A stretch of 64,000 bases of DNA from Peribacillus loiseleuriae (lineage in GTDB: Bacteria > Bacillota > Bacilli > Bacillales > DSM-1321). Below are positions 38,369 through 47,511 of the stretch, piece after piece. How positions within the stretch are numbered: the first letter of the stretch is position 1; each line of letters opens with the position of its first letter. The notes under the pieces were generated by a model, which was not told the origin of the DNA, made no database searches, and worked only from the letters and a program-made list of their open reading frames with translations. The stretch covers positions 2,817,636 through 2,881,635 of the forward strand of contig NZ_LFZW01000001.1 in assembly GCF_001183985.1 (NCBI RefSeq), read 5' to 3'. The position numbers and the translations under genes are program-made.

Positions 38369-40615
38369 CTATTCTAACCCAGGGAGTTGTGTAAGAAAAT
38401 GTTCAACTACTGCTACTGAATCTAGTCGTGCGGCCACAAAAGGTGGGAAAAGCCTACTCGCTGCTTCAAGAGGAACACCTAGCCAGAAATATTGCTTATC
38501 AATAATGATAAAGGGAAAAGCAACACTAGTTTCGATTTGTTCTTCTACGGCCAAACCAGGATGCGGTCGAGTTGAAATAAGTGTAATCTTGACATGTTGT
38601 TCTTTACAATTCAGCAAATTTATCCATTCTTCCGTAACGATTCCTGAATCAGGTATTGACAATAGAATAGAATGACGTGCTTTTTTTATATCCTCACCTA
38701 GAACTTCCAGCTTACGCGCATGCATCCATTGAAGCCTAGGATGATGATTTTGAATCCACTTGCCAATGTCCCTAGTTCCAATTGTATGTCCGAAGATTGT
38801 TTGATGGTCCACAAGCTTACGTAATGTTTTCCCTTTATAAACCGTTTTTCGAATATAGTCCGTATCGCTTACTTGTATGAATTTTCCTTTGGTTCTCGTA
38901 ATTGCGACATTAATAAGCCGTTCACTATTTTTTCCAGTCAAAAGCATACCAGCGCGTGTTTCAGGATAACTATCAACCGTGTCAAATATCATTACATCAC
39001 GTTCACTTCCCTGAAATCGATGAACAGTTGCTGCAATAATATCAGCTTGTTCAAGTTCTTTCGCATAAACTTCTTGTAATAATAGATCCATAAGACGAGA
39101 TTGAGCTCGATACGGTGTCACATATCCGATAGATCGTGTACCGCTTGAATATGCTTCATGAAGAAGTTGGAACGACAAGAACAGCTGCCAAAGATTCATC
39201 CTCGATCTCGATGTTCGCTCTGCTATACAATGTTCACCAGCTCCACTCGTTTCTAACAGCATTAAGGCACGATTAGGAAATGGTCTTCTCTCTGCAATTT
39301 TTGCACGGCTCGTTTGTACACTTTCATGATCACAAACTCGGGAATGATAAATATGTTTATTCGTGAAAGCCGAAATATCTGGATGCATTCTGCGTTGTTC
39401 TTTTAGTAGAAACAAATGTGGATGGAGCTTCCCTTCATTCACTACATTCGCAACTCCTGAACAATGAAAAATATCTTCTTTTAACCATTTATTCACTTTT
39501 TCATCACGAGCTGAAGCAATAGGTGGAAGTTGTTTAAAATCACCACAAACAATGATATTTTTTCCTATCGATGCAGCAAATGCAATTTGTGGAACATAAG
39601 CCATACTCGCTTCATCAAGAATGACTAAATCATATTCCTGTTCATATAGTGTGCTGTCGCTTGCTGCCTTTGCAAGTGTGCTACCAACGATTTTGGCTTC
39701 TTTGACAAGCTCCATTTCTTTACGACGAAATTTTTCAATGACTCTGCCAAGTTTTTTTTCCAATTCAATTAATCGATCTGTATCCCGCTTGCTAAATGAA
39801 CCGGATAAATCTTGTTTTAAGAGCCTCTTCTCTTCTGTTAGTTTTTCCTTGTCTTCGACTAAATTAGGTTCATGTTTTTCTAACAACTGACTTGAGATGA
39901 TATCAGGATGACTGGCTAAGCTATCCCCTGTTTGAGAACCATACCTTAGAATATCGCCTTCTTTAAAGCGTTTTTTCTTTTTTGTAAATGTGGAAATTTC
40001 CGCCATTAGTACATCGACGGCCTGGTTGCTGTGGGAGAGAACTAAAAGTTTTTTCCCTTTAAAATAATGATTCGCTGCTATCCGCGCTAATGTATATGTT
40101 TTCCCAGTTCCCGGGGGGCCCCAAACGTATGTAATTGGATTAAAATTAGAGCGTAAAAAAAGCTCCTTAATATTACTGTGATCCTGAGTTATCGGATGTC
40201 TGCTCTCCATCGAAGGGTCCATCAACCGTTTGACTCGAAGCCGCTTTTTCTTACTTTTTTTCACTTCGTCTAGTCGCTCAATTAATTGTTCCAAAAGTTC
40301 CCATGGGTCATGGTAAAGGAAGGCCTCGGAAATCAAATCACCAAGTGTTTTTTCAAATGATAAAATGATGCTTTTGCCTTCAGATGAGAGTACACCCCCT
40401 TCCTGCTTGATTCCTCCCCATTCCAGTCGAACAAATGATCCGACTGGAATCCTCAGTGAACCAACCGTTTCGAAATAATAAGTAAACCCATCCACCTGAT
40501 CTATCAAATGACCATTTAAAACGTGATATTTGGTACTTCCGTATTTTTTTAAATGGCGGATTTCATTTTCTAATGCTGCTTGCCATTCTTTTATATAGCT
40601 TACCGTTGAGTTCAT
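38369..40615 (-). CDS. SF1 (Upf1-like) helicase with C-terminal PLD-like domain
   Basis: A 748-residue protein. Walker A is GPPGTGKT (about residue 168), Walker B is VILDEASM, motif III is GDFKQLPP, motif V/VI is TVHRFQGSERDV and NVAITRTKGKF. A long helical insertion lies between motifs I and II. The last 110 residues (HARKLEVLGEDIKKARHSIL ... IIDKQYFWLG) look like a degenerate phospholipase D-like fold. ATG at 40615 with GGAAG upstream. It is a single gene with its own terminator. Function is unknown: nucleic acid repair, RNA handling or phage defence are all possible. Confidence 0.85.
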   Translation of the reverse strand: MNSTVSYIKEWQAALENEIRHLKKYGSTKYHVLNGHLIDQVDGFTYYFETVGSLRIPVGSFVRLEWGGIKQEGGVLSSEGKSIILSFEKTLGDLISEAFLYHDPWELLEQLIERLDEVKKSKKKRLRVKRLMDPSMESRHPITQDHSNIKELFLRSNFNPITYVWGPPGTGKTYTLARIAANHYFKGKKLLVLSHSNQAVDVLMAEISTFTKKKKRFKEGDILRYGSQTGDSLASHPDIISSQLLEKHEPNLVEDKEKLTEEKRLLKQDLSGSFSKRDTDRLIELEKKLGRVIEKFRRKEMELVKEAKIVGSTLAKAASDSTLYEQEYDLVILDEASMAYVPQIAFAASIGKNIIVCGDFKQLPPIASARDEKVNKWLKEDIFHCSGVANVVNEGKLHPHLFLLKEQRRMHPDISAFTNKHIYHSRVCDHESVQTSRAKIAERRPFPNRALMLLETSGAGEHCIAERTSRSRMNLWQLFLSFQLLHEAYSSGTRSIGYVTPYRAQSRLMDLLLQEVYAKELEQADIIAATVHRFQGSERDVMIFDTVDSYPETRAGMLLTGKNSERLINVAITRTKGKFIQVSDTDYIRKTVYKGKTLRKLVDHQTIFGHTIGTRDIGKWIQNHHPRLQWMHARKLEVLGEDIKKARHSILLSIPDSGIVTEEWINLLNCKEQHVKITLISTRPHPGLAVEEQIETSVAFPFIIIDKQYFWLGVPLEAASRLFPPFVAARLDSVAVVEHFLTQLPGLE

Positions 40616-40710
40616 TTTATCTTCCTTTTATTATTTAATTAATGTTCTTTTACAATAGTACGCTTTTCACAAAGTTTGTCAAAGTAGCATGATCTTTTTA
40701 TTGATTGATT

Positions 40711-40763
40711 AAAAAAAGGCTATCTCAGCAAAGGAATAGACCTTTAGAGATTAGCCTTTTTTT
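40711..40763 (-). terminator. terminator after pepF
   Basis: AAAAAAAGGCTAATCTC ... GAGATAGCCTTTTTTT on the minus strand; also symmetrical enough to act on both strands. Confidence 0.85.
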
Positions 40764-40769
40764 GAAATA

Positions 40770-42566
40770 TTACTTCTCCAACAATTCGCCGAATTCTTTC
40801 ACTAGACCACTGAATATCTTCAACGCATTTTCAATCGCCTCTGGTTTAGTGAGATCGACTCCAGTTTTCTTTAGCAATTCAAGCGGATGTTCCGAGCTAC
40901 CACTTTTTAAAAAGGTTAAATACTGTTCAAGTGTACCTTCATCACCTGATAAAATCCGGTCGGCGATATCAATAGCAGACGCATACCCCGTCGCATATTT
41001 ATACACATAAAACGGTCGATAAAAGTGTGGAATTCTAGACCAGCCGAATTTCACTTCATCGTCAAAAACAATGTCTTCCCCATTATACGCACGGTATATT
41101 GTTTCATATACAGTATTAAAGACTTCTGCATTCAAAGGCTCATCATTCTCCGCTTTTTCGTGTGTAATTTTCTCGAATTCCCCAAACATGACTTGTGTAA
41201 AAAAAGTCCCTTTGAAGCTGTCAATAAAATGATTAAGTAAATGCTTCTTTTTATTCTGGTCTGTCGTTGTGTTCAACAAGTATCGTATTAATAGGATTTC
41301 ATTCACCGTTGAAGCGACCTCGGCAACAAAGATCGAATATCCAGCGCTAATTTGTGGCTGATACTTTGAACTGTAATACGAATGCATCGCATGACCAGAT
41401 TCATGTGCTAACGTAAATAAACTGTCTAAATCATCTTGATGGTTTAGTAACACAAATGGATGAACACCATATAAACCTAAGTTATAAGCGCCAGATCGTT
41501 TTCCAGGCGTTTCCCTTACATCGTAATAACGATTTTCTTTGAAACTTACAAGAGTCGATACATATTCTTCGCCAAGTGGTTTCAGTGCTTTTATCATGAT
41601 TTCAAACGCTTCATTATAAGGTATATCTTCTTTTGCCTCTTGTACGAGCGGAACATTTAAATCATACGCTCGTAATTCGTCAACACCCAAATGCTTTTTG
41701 CGCAATTTTATGTAGTCATACATTGGTTTAATATTCGCTTTCGTTGCCGAAATCAGATTATCATATACCTCTGTTGGAACCTGATCTGAAAATAATGATT
41801 TTTCAAGAGCAGATGGATAGTTTCTTGTTTTAGCCATCGTCGTATTGTTTCGAATGGCCGATGAAAGGGTGCTTGCGATCGTGTTTTGCAACTGAAGGTA
41901 TGGTTGATAATAGGCCTTGTATGCCTCTTTTCGTTTTCCACGGTCATGATTTTCAACCAAATTACTGTACATACCGCGTGTTAAAGTAACCTTTTCTCCG
42001 TCGTCGTTTGTCACTTCTCCAAATTTAATATCAGCATTGTTAATCATGCCAAACGTTTTTTGCGGAGAAGAAAGGGCTTCACCAAATAATGAGAGAATTG
42101 CTTCTTGATCCTTGTTCAGAACATGTGCTTTAAAGCGATAAGAATCAAGCAAATCATCCTCGAAATAGCGTAATCCTTCTACTTCTTTTATGTATGATTT
42201 TAACGTACCTTCTTCAAGGCTTAATAAAAATGGCATAAAAAACGAAGTAGCGGCACTAATTTTTTGCCCTAATTGACTGGCGCGATCAAGTAAACCTTGT
42301 GCAGCGGATACTCTTGTGTCTAAGTCAACCTGAAGCATAGCATATACATATAGTTTTTTATATGTGTACCCTAATTCCTCGCTTAGTGATAAATAACGAA
42401 ATAGTGACTCAGCATCCCCAATTTCCCCGTCAAATGTCTTTAACTTCTCCACACTATTCAAGATCGTTTGATAATCCCGTTCCCATAATTCCTGGTTTTG
42501 ATAAATATCTTCCAATCTCCAAGTTTCTTCTACTTTAACATCAGCTCTAATCGAATAAGCAGTCAT
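40770..42566 (-). CDS. pepF: oligoendopeptidase F (M3 metallopeptidase)
   Basis: A cytoplasmic zinc peptidase of 598 residues that trims short peptides. The HExxH zinc motif is in TLAHESGHAMHSYYS (about residue 388) and the third ligand lies in the following FVAEVASTVNEIL. The N-terminal helical domain is intact. ATG 42566 with GGGGG upstream. In B. subtilis overproduced PepF homologs interfere with sporulation peptides, but ordinary peptide turnover is the safest role here. Confidence 0.96.
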   Translation of the reverse strand: MTAYSIRADVKVEETWRLEDIYQNQELWERDYQTILNSVEKLKTFDGEIGDAESLFRYLSLSEELGYTYKKLYVYAMLQVDLDTRVSAAQGLLDRASQLGQKISAATSFFMPFLLSLEEGTLKSYIKEVEGLRYFEDDLLDSYRFKAHVLNKDQEAILSLFGEALSSPQKTFGMINNADIKFGEVTNDDGEKVTLTRGMYSNLVENHDRGKRKEAYKAYYQPYLQLQNTIASTLSSAIRNNTTMAKTRNYPSALEKSLFSDQVPTEVYDNLISATKANIKPMYDYIKLRKKHLGVDELRAYDLNVPLVQEAKEDIPYNEAFEIMIKALKPLGEEYVSTLVSFKENRYYDVRETPGKRSGAYNLGLYGVHPFVLLNHQDDLDSLFTLAHESGHAMHSYYSSKYQPQISAGYSIFVAEVASTVNEILLIRYLLNTTTDQNKKKHLLNHFIDSFKGTFFTQVMFGEFEKITHEKAENDEPLNAEVFNTVYETIYRAYNGEDIVFDDEVKFGWSRIPHFYRPFYVYKYATGYASAIDIADRILSGDEGTLEQYLTFLKSGSSEHPLELLKKTGVDLTKPEAIENALKIFSGLVKEFGELLEK

Positions 42567-42718
42567 AATTCATCCCCCTTTTATATTATTTTTCCCATTA
42601 TATCGAAAATGTATGAATCTGTATAACTAGGCGTTTTTCCGAAAATGTCAAGCATCTTTCATAATATGGTGTAATATAGAAAAGTATAGCTTCATTCTTT
42701 AAAAAGGAGGCGAGATTA

Positions 42719-44155
42719 ATTTTCAAGTATCGTTATTTCGTGATCTTAATCTATTCGGTAATTTTTATATGTTCTTTATCATACTTTCAATTTCAGCTTA
42801 CAAATCCGATCGTAGAAGATAAGGGCCGTCTCTTGCCAGTTAAGATGAAAGCGGTGAAATCAGGTGATGATGAACAGAAGCTTAGACAGATCGTGTTAGA
42901 CGCAAACATCAATCATGATCCGATTTCCATTGCCGGCATGCAGCACAGTCAAGGTGGGCAAACACTATATCCAAATGGAATCCTACTTGATATGAAACCA
43001 TATAATAAAATCTTGAAATTAGATGCAAATAAAAAGCAAATTACCGTTCAAAGTGGAGCAACTTGGGCGGATATTCAAAAATTCATCAATCCCTATGGTC
43101 TTGCTTTAAAAGTAAGCCAGTCACAAAATATTTTTACAGTAGGCGGTTCATTAAGTGTAAATGTACATGGTCGGGACATACGCCATCATGCCTTGATTGA
43201 AACGATTGAATCATTTCGTCTATTAAACGCACAAGGTGAGATCATTACTGTAAGCCGTGATGCGAACTCAGAGCTATTCCATGCAGTAATTGGCGGATAT
43301 GGATTATTCGGTGTGATTCTTGATATAACACTACATTTGACAGATGACGAACTCTATCAAATTCAAACAAAATCGCTTGCATATGATGAATACAGTTCTT
43401 ATATTGCCAAGGATGTTCTTCAAAATAGTAACGTTAAAATGCATCTTGCTAGAATTTCAGTTGCACCTAACAGCTTCTTAAAAGAGATGTATGTAACTGA
43501 TTATTATAAAACAGATGATTCATCACATTGGGAGAATTATAGCACTTTAAAACGAGAAACAATTATCGCTGTACCTAAATTTTTTCTCGGACTTTCTCGC
43601 TTGAATGATTGGGGAAAGAATATGTTCTGGACTACTCAAGAAGCATACAACGATAAAATTAATGGCTCATACATTTCTAGAAATAATGCCATGCGTTCCG
43701 ATTCGACATTTATGGAATACGATAGTTCTAACAAAACAGAAATACTGCAAGAATACTTTGTTCCAGTTGATCAATTCACAGCCTATATTGATAATCTCAG
43801 GGAAACGCTCAAGGATGAAAGAAATTTCAACCTACTCAATATCACCGTTCGTTATGTCGAGAAAAACGAAGAAGCTATCATGTCTTATGCAAAAGATGAT
43901 ATGTTTGCGCTCGTTATGCTTATTAACCAAGGAACGAATAAAGAAAGCATTGAAGAAACGGGTCGAGTGATTCGGAACATGATTGATGTGACATTAGATC
44001 ATAATGGAAGCTATTATCTTCCTTATTATAATTATCCTACAAAAGAGCAATTGGAAAAAGCCTATCCACACACAAAGGAATTCTTTAAAATGAAAGAATC
44101 ATATGATCCTAACGGACGATTTATGAATCTTTTCTATGAGGTGTATCACAAATGA
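42719..44155 (+). CDS. membrane-anchored FAD-binding oxidoreductase (VAO/DprE1-like)
   Basis: About 478 residues. An N-terminal helix (FKYRYFVILIYSVIFICSLS) anchors it. Then comes a PCMH-type FAD domain: ISIAGMQHSQGGQTLYPNG, VQSGATWADIQKFINPYG, TVGGSLSVNVHGRDIRHHA and GGYGLFGVILDITL. The HGRD region recalls DprE1 and aldonolactone oxidases. Start: AAGGAGG ends eight bases before ATT at 42719, which is in frame and gives a positively charged pre-helix segment; the only standard start, GTG at 42740, has no ribosome binding site. The ATT start is therefore proposed, not proven. The stop overlaps the next gene by four bases. Confidence 0.8.
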   Translation: MFKYRYFVILIYSVIFICSLSYFQFQLTNPIVEDKGRLLPVKMKAVKSGDDEQKLRQIVLDANINHDPISIAGMQHSQGGQTLYPNGILLDMKPYNKILKLDANKKQITVQSGATWADIQKFINPYGLALKVSQSQNIFTVGGSLSVNVHGRDIRHHALIETIESFRLLNAQGEIITVSRDANSELFHAVIGGYGLFGVILDITLHLTDDELYQIQTKSLAYDEYSSYIAKDVLQNSNVKMHLARISVAPNSFLKEMYVTDYYKTDDSSHWENYSTLKRETIIAVPKFFLGLSRLNDWGKNMFWTTQEAYNDKINGSYISRNNAMRSDSTFMEYDSSNKTEILQEYFVPVDQFTAYIDNLRETLKDERNFNLLNITVRYVEKNEEAIMSYAKDDMFALVMLINQGTNKESIEETGRVIRNMIDVTLDHNGSYYLPYYNYPTKEQLEKAYPHTKEFFKMKESYDPNGRFMNLFYEVYHK

Positions 44156-44694
44156 ATTATCGAAGGTTTATTATTTATCAAGGGACTGTTGGTATGGCAG
44201 CAAGCATGATTTTTCCGTTTTATGTGCTGCTTTTGAAAAATGCTGGCGGTAGCTATTCTCAGTTTGGTTGGGCATATGGTTTATTCGCATTAACAGCAGC
44301 ACTAAGTTATTCTGTGATTGGAAAATTCGCTGATAACGCTGGAGACAACGCCTTGTTGGTCGTTTATTCTTGGGGCATGGCACTTGTCTTGATCGCTTTT
44401 CCGCTAGCTTATGAAATTTGGCACGTTTATGTATTGCAGATTGTGATGGGATTACTAGGTGCGGTGCAAAAAAACTCGGAAAAAACAGTTCTGGCTCGTT
44501 CTGTAAAAAAAGAAACAGCAGGGAAAGAAATCGGCCGCTATCATATTTGGACATCAATTGGTGCTGCGATTGCTGTTATTGCTACAGGGTATTTAGTTGA
44601 TTTTCTTACGATTGGCAGTATCTTTTATCTCGCTTCGATTGTATTTGCCTGGAGCGGTTTTTATATAATGAAACGTGATACATCTGAAAGTTAA
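44152..44694 (+). CDS. half-length MFS-type membrane protein
   Basis: 180 residues with about six membrane helices. 'SYSQFGWAYGLFALTAALSYSVIGKFADN' resembles the N-terminal MFS half with its helix 2-3 loop motif. Full MFS carriers have twelve helices, so it is either a natural half-transporter acting as a dimer or a shortened gene. It begins in the ATGA overlap with the FAD oxidoreductase gene, so the two are translated together and probably act on one compound. Confidence 0.75.
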   Translation: MNYRRFIIYQGTVGMAASMIFPFYVLLLKNAGGSYSQFGWAYGLFALTAALSYSVIGKFADNAGDNALLVVYSWGMALVLIAFPLAYEIWHVYVLQIVMGLLGAVQKNSEKTVLARSVKKETAGKEIGRYHIWTSIGAAIAVIATGYLVDFLTIGSIFYLASIVFAWSGFYIMKRDTSES

Positions 44695-44847
44695 ATCTTT
44701 CATACCTTAGTTAATTTTTCAGTTGAGGACTTATTATCTCTTTTCGGAAAATATCTGCTTTGAACGTATGTATTTTCATAACTGAAACTACATCATGTTA
44801 TTTACTTTAACAAAGATTACTAGAATTGTCTCATTCCAATATCAGCG

Positions 44848-44886
44848 AAGAACATACAGAACATAGTTTTCATTCTGTATGTTCTT
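44848..44886 (+). terminator. long hairpin between MFS and YqcI-like genes
   Basis: A perfect 14-bp stem AAGAACATACAGAA / TTCTGTATGTTCTT with an 11-base loop between two convergent genes. It lacks a clear T tract, so termination is probable but not certain. Confidence 0.55.
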
Positions 44887-44941
44887 ATAAGCGAAGCCCA
44901 TTTAGGTAAACAAGTATTGTAGAACTCAAAAAATTATTTTC

Positions 44942-45676
44942 TTACAATTGATCCTTATGGTGAAATGGGCATTTTCCTAATATGGGTTCAATATCATCAC
45001 CGATAAAAAATTGCTTCCATTCATTATGTGTAGGATCACCGTAATGACTAATATCCGGATGCTTAGGTAGGTTATCCCACTTTTCAACGCGTTCTCTTAC
45101 TTTTTCACGAGACATAATCCCGCCTGTTTCTGTTCCTTCAAGTCCTTTGAAAATCATTCTCGGCTGGATTCCAAGTACAAGCCCCCTCCCTAAGTCACGA
45201 GTCTTTCGTTGTTTATAGGCAGGTGCGTTGCCGAATATGAAAAAAGGTTCACCGGCAAAGTGAAAATCCCAAAGATGATGTTCAGGATTTTTCGGTTTCT
45301 CTTGGGGCCATTCTTTCGGATCATGCTCATGCAAATATTGCAAAACATTCCAAAAATAAGTTCGATAATGCGCAATATCCCCCATTTCTTTTTCTGGTTC
45401 GACAAAAACAAATAACCCATGTCGTATATATGGTGGCTCTTGAAATAATCCTAGAAATTCTTCAATCGCTTTCGGTAGATTGGACCAATCATCTTGAGTT
45501 ATGTATGCATAGCGAAGCTCACCCTTATTTTCAGCTTTCATTCCAAAATAGCAAGGAAACGTCTTATTAGTAACAATGTTATGAAAGGTTTGGTACTCCT
45601 GAATTAACCACGGAGGTACTTTATCAGGATTTTGCATATCTTCTTTCGTCAATAAGCTCGGAGAAGTAGTTTGCAT
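44942..45676 (-). CDS. YqcI/YcgG-family protein, GntA-like heme-dependent N-hydroxylase
   Basis: 244 residues, the full length of the YqcI/YcgG family. It includes FPCYFGMKAENKGELRYAY, YIRHGLFVFVEPE, HLWDFHFAGEPFFIFGN and a C-terminal CPFHH. Family members such as GntA of guanitoxin synthesis are heme enzymes that N-hydroxylate guanidino or amino groups. Bacillus members have no proven role. It has its own ATG with GGGG upstream and no operon partner. Confidence 0.8.
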   Translation of the reverse strand: MQTTSPSLLTKEDMQNPDKVPPWLIQEYQTFHNIVTNKTFPCYFGMKAENKGELRYAYITQDDWSNLPKAIEEFLGLFQEPPYIRHGLFVFVEPEKEMGDIAHYRTYFWNVLQYLHEHDPKEWPQEKPKNPEHHLWDFHFAGEPFFIFGNAPAYKQRKTRDLGRGLVLGIQPRMIFKGLEGTETGGIMSREKVRERVEKWDNLPKHPDISHYGDPTHNEWKQFFIGDDIEPILGKCPFHHKDQL

Positions 45677-45768
45677 AATTTAAAACCCCTTATCATTATT
45701 TGTTTTTTACTTCTTAACCTACCTACCTAGCTAAAAAGAAATAAACGTTTCGATGCTCTACCATGCCT

Positions 45769-45812
45769 AAAAAAGGGCAAGCATCTGGAATTTCCATTAG
45801 CTTGCCCTTTTT
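45769..45812 (-). terminator. terminator after ilvE
   Basis: AAAAAAGGGCAAGC ... GCTTGCCCTTTTTT on the minus strand; symmetrical, so it can serve both directions. Confidence 0.88.
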
Positions 45813-46904
45813 TTATTCTTGAGTAACCTTTTCTTCAACATGTGTGATCCATCCTAACTGATCTTCTTCTTTACCAGTTTGGATTCTAGTAATCGTGTTG
45901 TATAATTTCGTTGATAATTCACCCGTTTTCCCTTCATTGAGAATGAGCTTTTCATCATTCCAGAAAAACTCACCAATTGGTGAAATGACTGCAGCCGTTC
46001 CAGTACCAAATGCTTCTTCCAATTTTCCTTCTTGATGAGCTTGATATACCTCTTCCATGGAAATTTTCCGTTGTGAAACAGGGATGTTCCAATGTTCAAG
46101 CATTTCGATGATCGATGATCTTGTAACACCGTCAAGAATACTGCCATTTAGTGCAGGAGTGACTACTTCTCCGTCAATTTTGAAAAATACATTCATACTT
46201 CCAACTTCTTCAATATATTTCTTTTCAACACCATCAAGCCAAAGTACTTGGGAATAGCCATTTTCTTCTGATACTTTTTGCGCTTTTAAACTAGAAGCAT
46301 AATTGCCGCCTGTTTTCGCTGTACCAGTTCCGCCTACAACTGCACGGACAAATTCTTTTTCAACGGCAATCTTTACAGGGTGTATTCCTTCTTTATAATA
46401 TGAACCTACAGGCGACATTATGATGATAAATTTATATCGCGAAGAAGGGGATACGCCTAAGTAGGGCTCAGTTGAAATAATAAACGGCCGTATATAGAGT
46501 GATGTTCCCTCTGCGTCTGGAATCCATTCTTTATCAATAACAATTAATTTTTTCAAAGCTGCCAATGCAAAATCGATATCTACCTCAGGTATGCAAAGAC
46601 GATCATTCGATTTATTTAACCGTTGGAAGTTCTTCTCCGGGCGAAATAAAACCATATCTTTGTCATCTGTATAGTATGCTTTCATCCCTTCAAATACAGA
46701 TTGTCCATAATGAAAAATCATTGCAGAGGGTTCGAGTGTAATCGATTGATAAGGAACGATTCGTGGATCATGCCAACCACTTCCTTCAGTATAATCCATA
46801 ATAAACATATGATCAGTAAACACTTTTCCAAATTCTAGTTGATCAGATTTCGGTTTTTCTTTCTTCGTTGTTGTTAGCGTGATCTCCATGTCATGTTCCT
46901 TCAT
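45813..46904 (-). CDS. ilvE: branched-chain amino acid aminotransferase
   Basis: PLP enzyme of fold type IV interconverting Leu/Ile/Val and their keto acids. 363 residues, the long BCAT-II form. Features: FHYGQSVFEGMKAYY, YIRPFIISTEP, the PLP lysine in GTAKTGGNYASSL, GSMNVFF and FGTGTAAVISPIG. ATG 46904 lies eight bases after GGGAG; a TTG at 46910 would be closer than usual. B. subtilis has two such enzymes (YbgE and YwaA); which one this equals is not decidable. Confidence 0.95.
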   Translation of the reverse strand: MKEHDMEITLTTTKKEKPKSDQLEFGKVFTDHMFIMDYTEGSGWHDPRIVPYQSITLEPSAMIFHYGQSVFEGMKAYYTDDKDMVLFRPEKNFQRLNKSNDRLCIPEVDIDFALAALKKLIVIDKEWIPDAEGTSLYIRPFIISTEPYLGVSPSSRYKFIIIMSPVGSYYKEGIHPVKIAVEKEFVRAVVGGTGTAKTGGNYASSLKAQKVSEENGYSQVLWLDGVEKKYIEEVGSMNVFFKIDGEVVTPALNGSILDGVTRSSIIEMLEHWNIPVSQRKISMEEVYQAHQEGKLEEAFGTGTAAVISPIGEFFWNDEKLILNEGKTGELSTKLYNTITRIQTGKEEDQLGWITHVEEKVTQE

Positions 46905-46992
46905 TACCAAGACTCCCTTGTAGATATAATTTATAATTAAAAATTCTATATTTCATTTTACTACCTTATACTATCAAAGTTCAAGTGTTAAT

Positions 46993-47448
46993 CACCTAAT
47001 TTTCCGAATTTTTAATAAAAACTGTAATTTTTTGGTATGTTTTAGTTTTCGTTCTACCCGACCTACATCCAGCCCTTCTGTTGGTCGGATGATGAATACA
47101 TTCCCTTTCTTTCTTTTCTTCCTCATCTAAATAGTGAAGCGTATCATTATACACTTCATGACGCTTCGTCAACGCATTTATCAGTTCTTCATCTTTTCCA
47201 TATTTCCGTTTAAAATACCAGCTAAAAGTTTGCTTGTTTTTTCTATATTCTTTATTACGAGTTAAAATAATTACATTCTTTCTATTGCCATCACCCTCAG
47301 ATTTTAAGAAGGGAATCGGATTAGCAATGCCGCCATCCATTGGGGATTTACCAACAACAGAAATCATGGGTATCATTAGCGGCGGTAAGCTAGATGCCCG
47401 AATAATTGTTAAGATATCATGAATGAAATTCGATTTTGATAAAGAATA
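46993..47448 (-). pseudogene. remnant of a patatin-like phospholipase gene
   Basis: From 47448 the frame reads ...IIRASSLPPLMIPMISVVG and DGGIANPIPFLKSEGDGNRKN, the C-terminal half of bacterial patatin-like proteins (the DGG catalytic Asp is present). The N-terminal half with GxSxG is missing, and an in-frame stop closes the left side. Near 47097 the frame breaks. In the neighbouring frame NVFIIRPTEGLDVGRVERKL continues to a stop at 46993, so a frameshift has occurred. A dead, truncated gene. Confidence 0.75.
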
Positions 47449-47466
47449 TTATTTTGTCAAAAAAAC

Positions 47467-47505
47467 GAAAAAATGCGAACATCAAATGCTGATGTTCGCA
47501 TTTTT
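47467..47505 (-). terminator. terminator after yueI
   Basis: 15-bp stem AAAATGCGAACATCA / TGATGTTCGCATTTT with T runs on both sides. Confidence 0.88.
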
Positions 47506-47511
47506 TACGAA

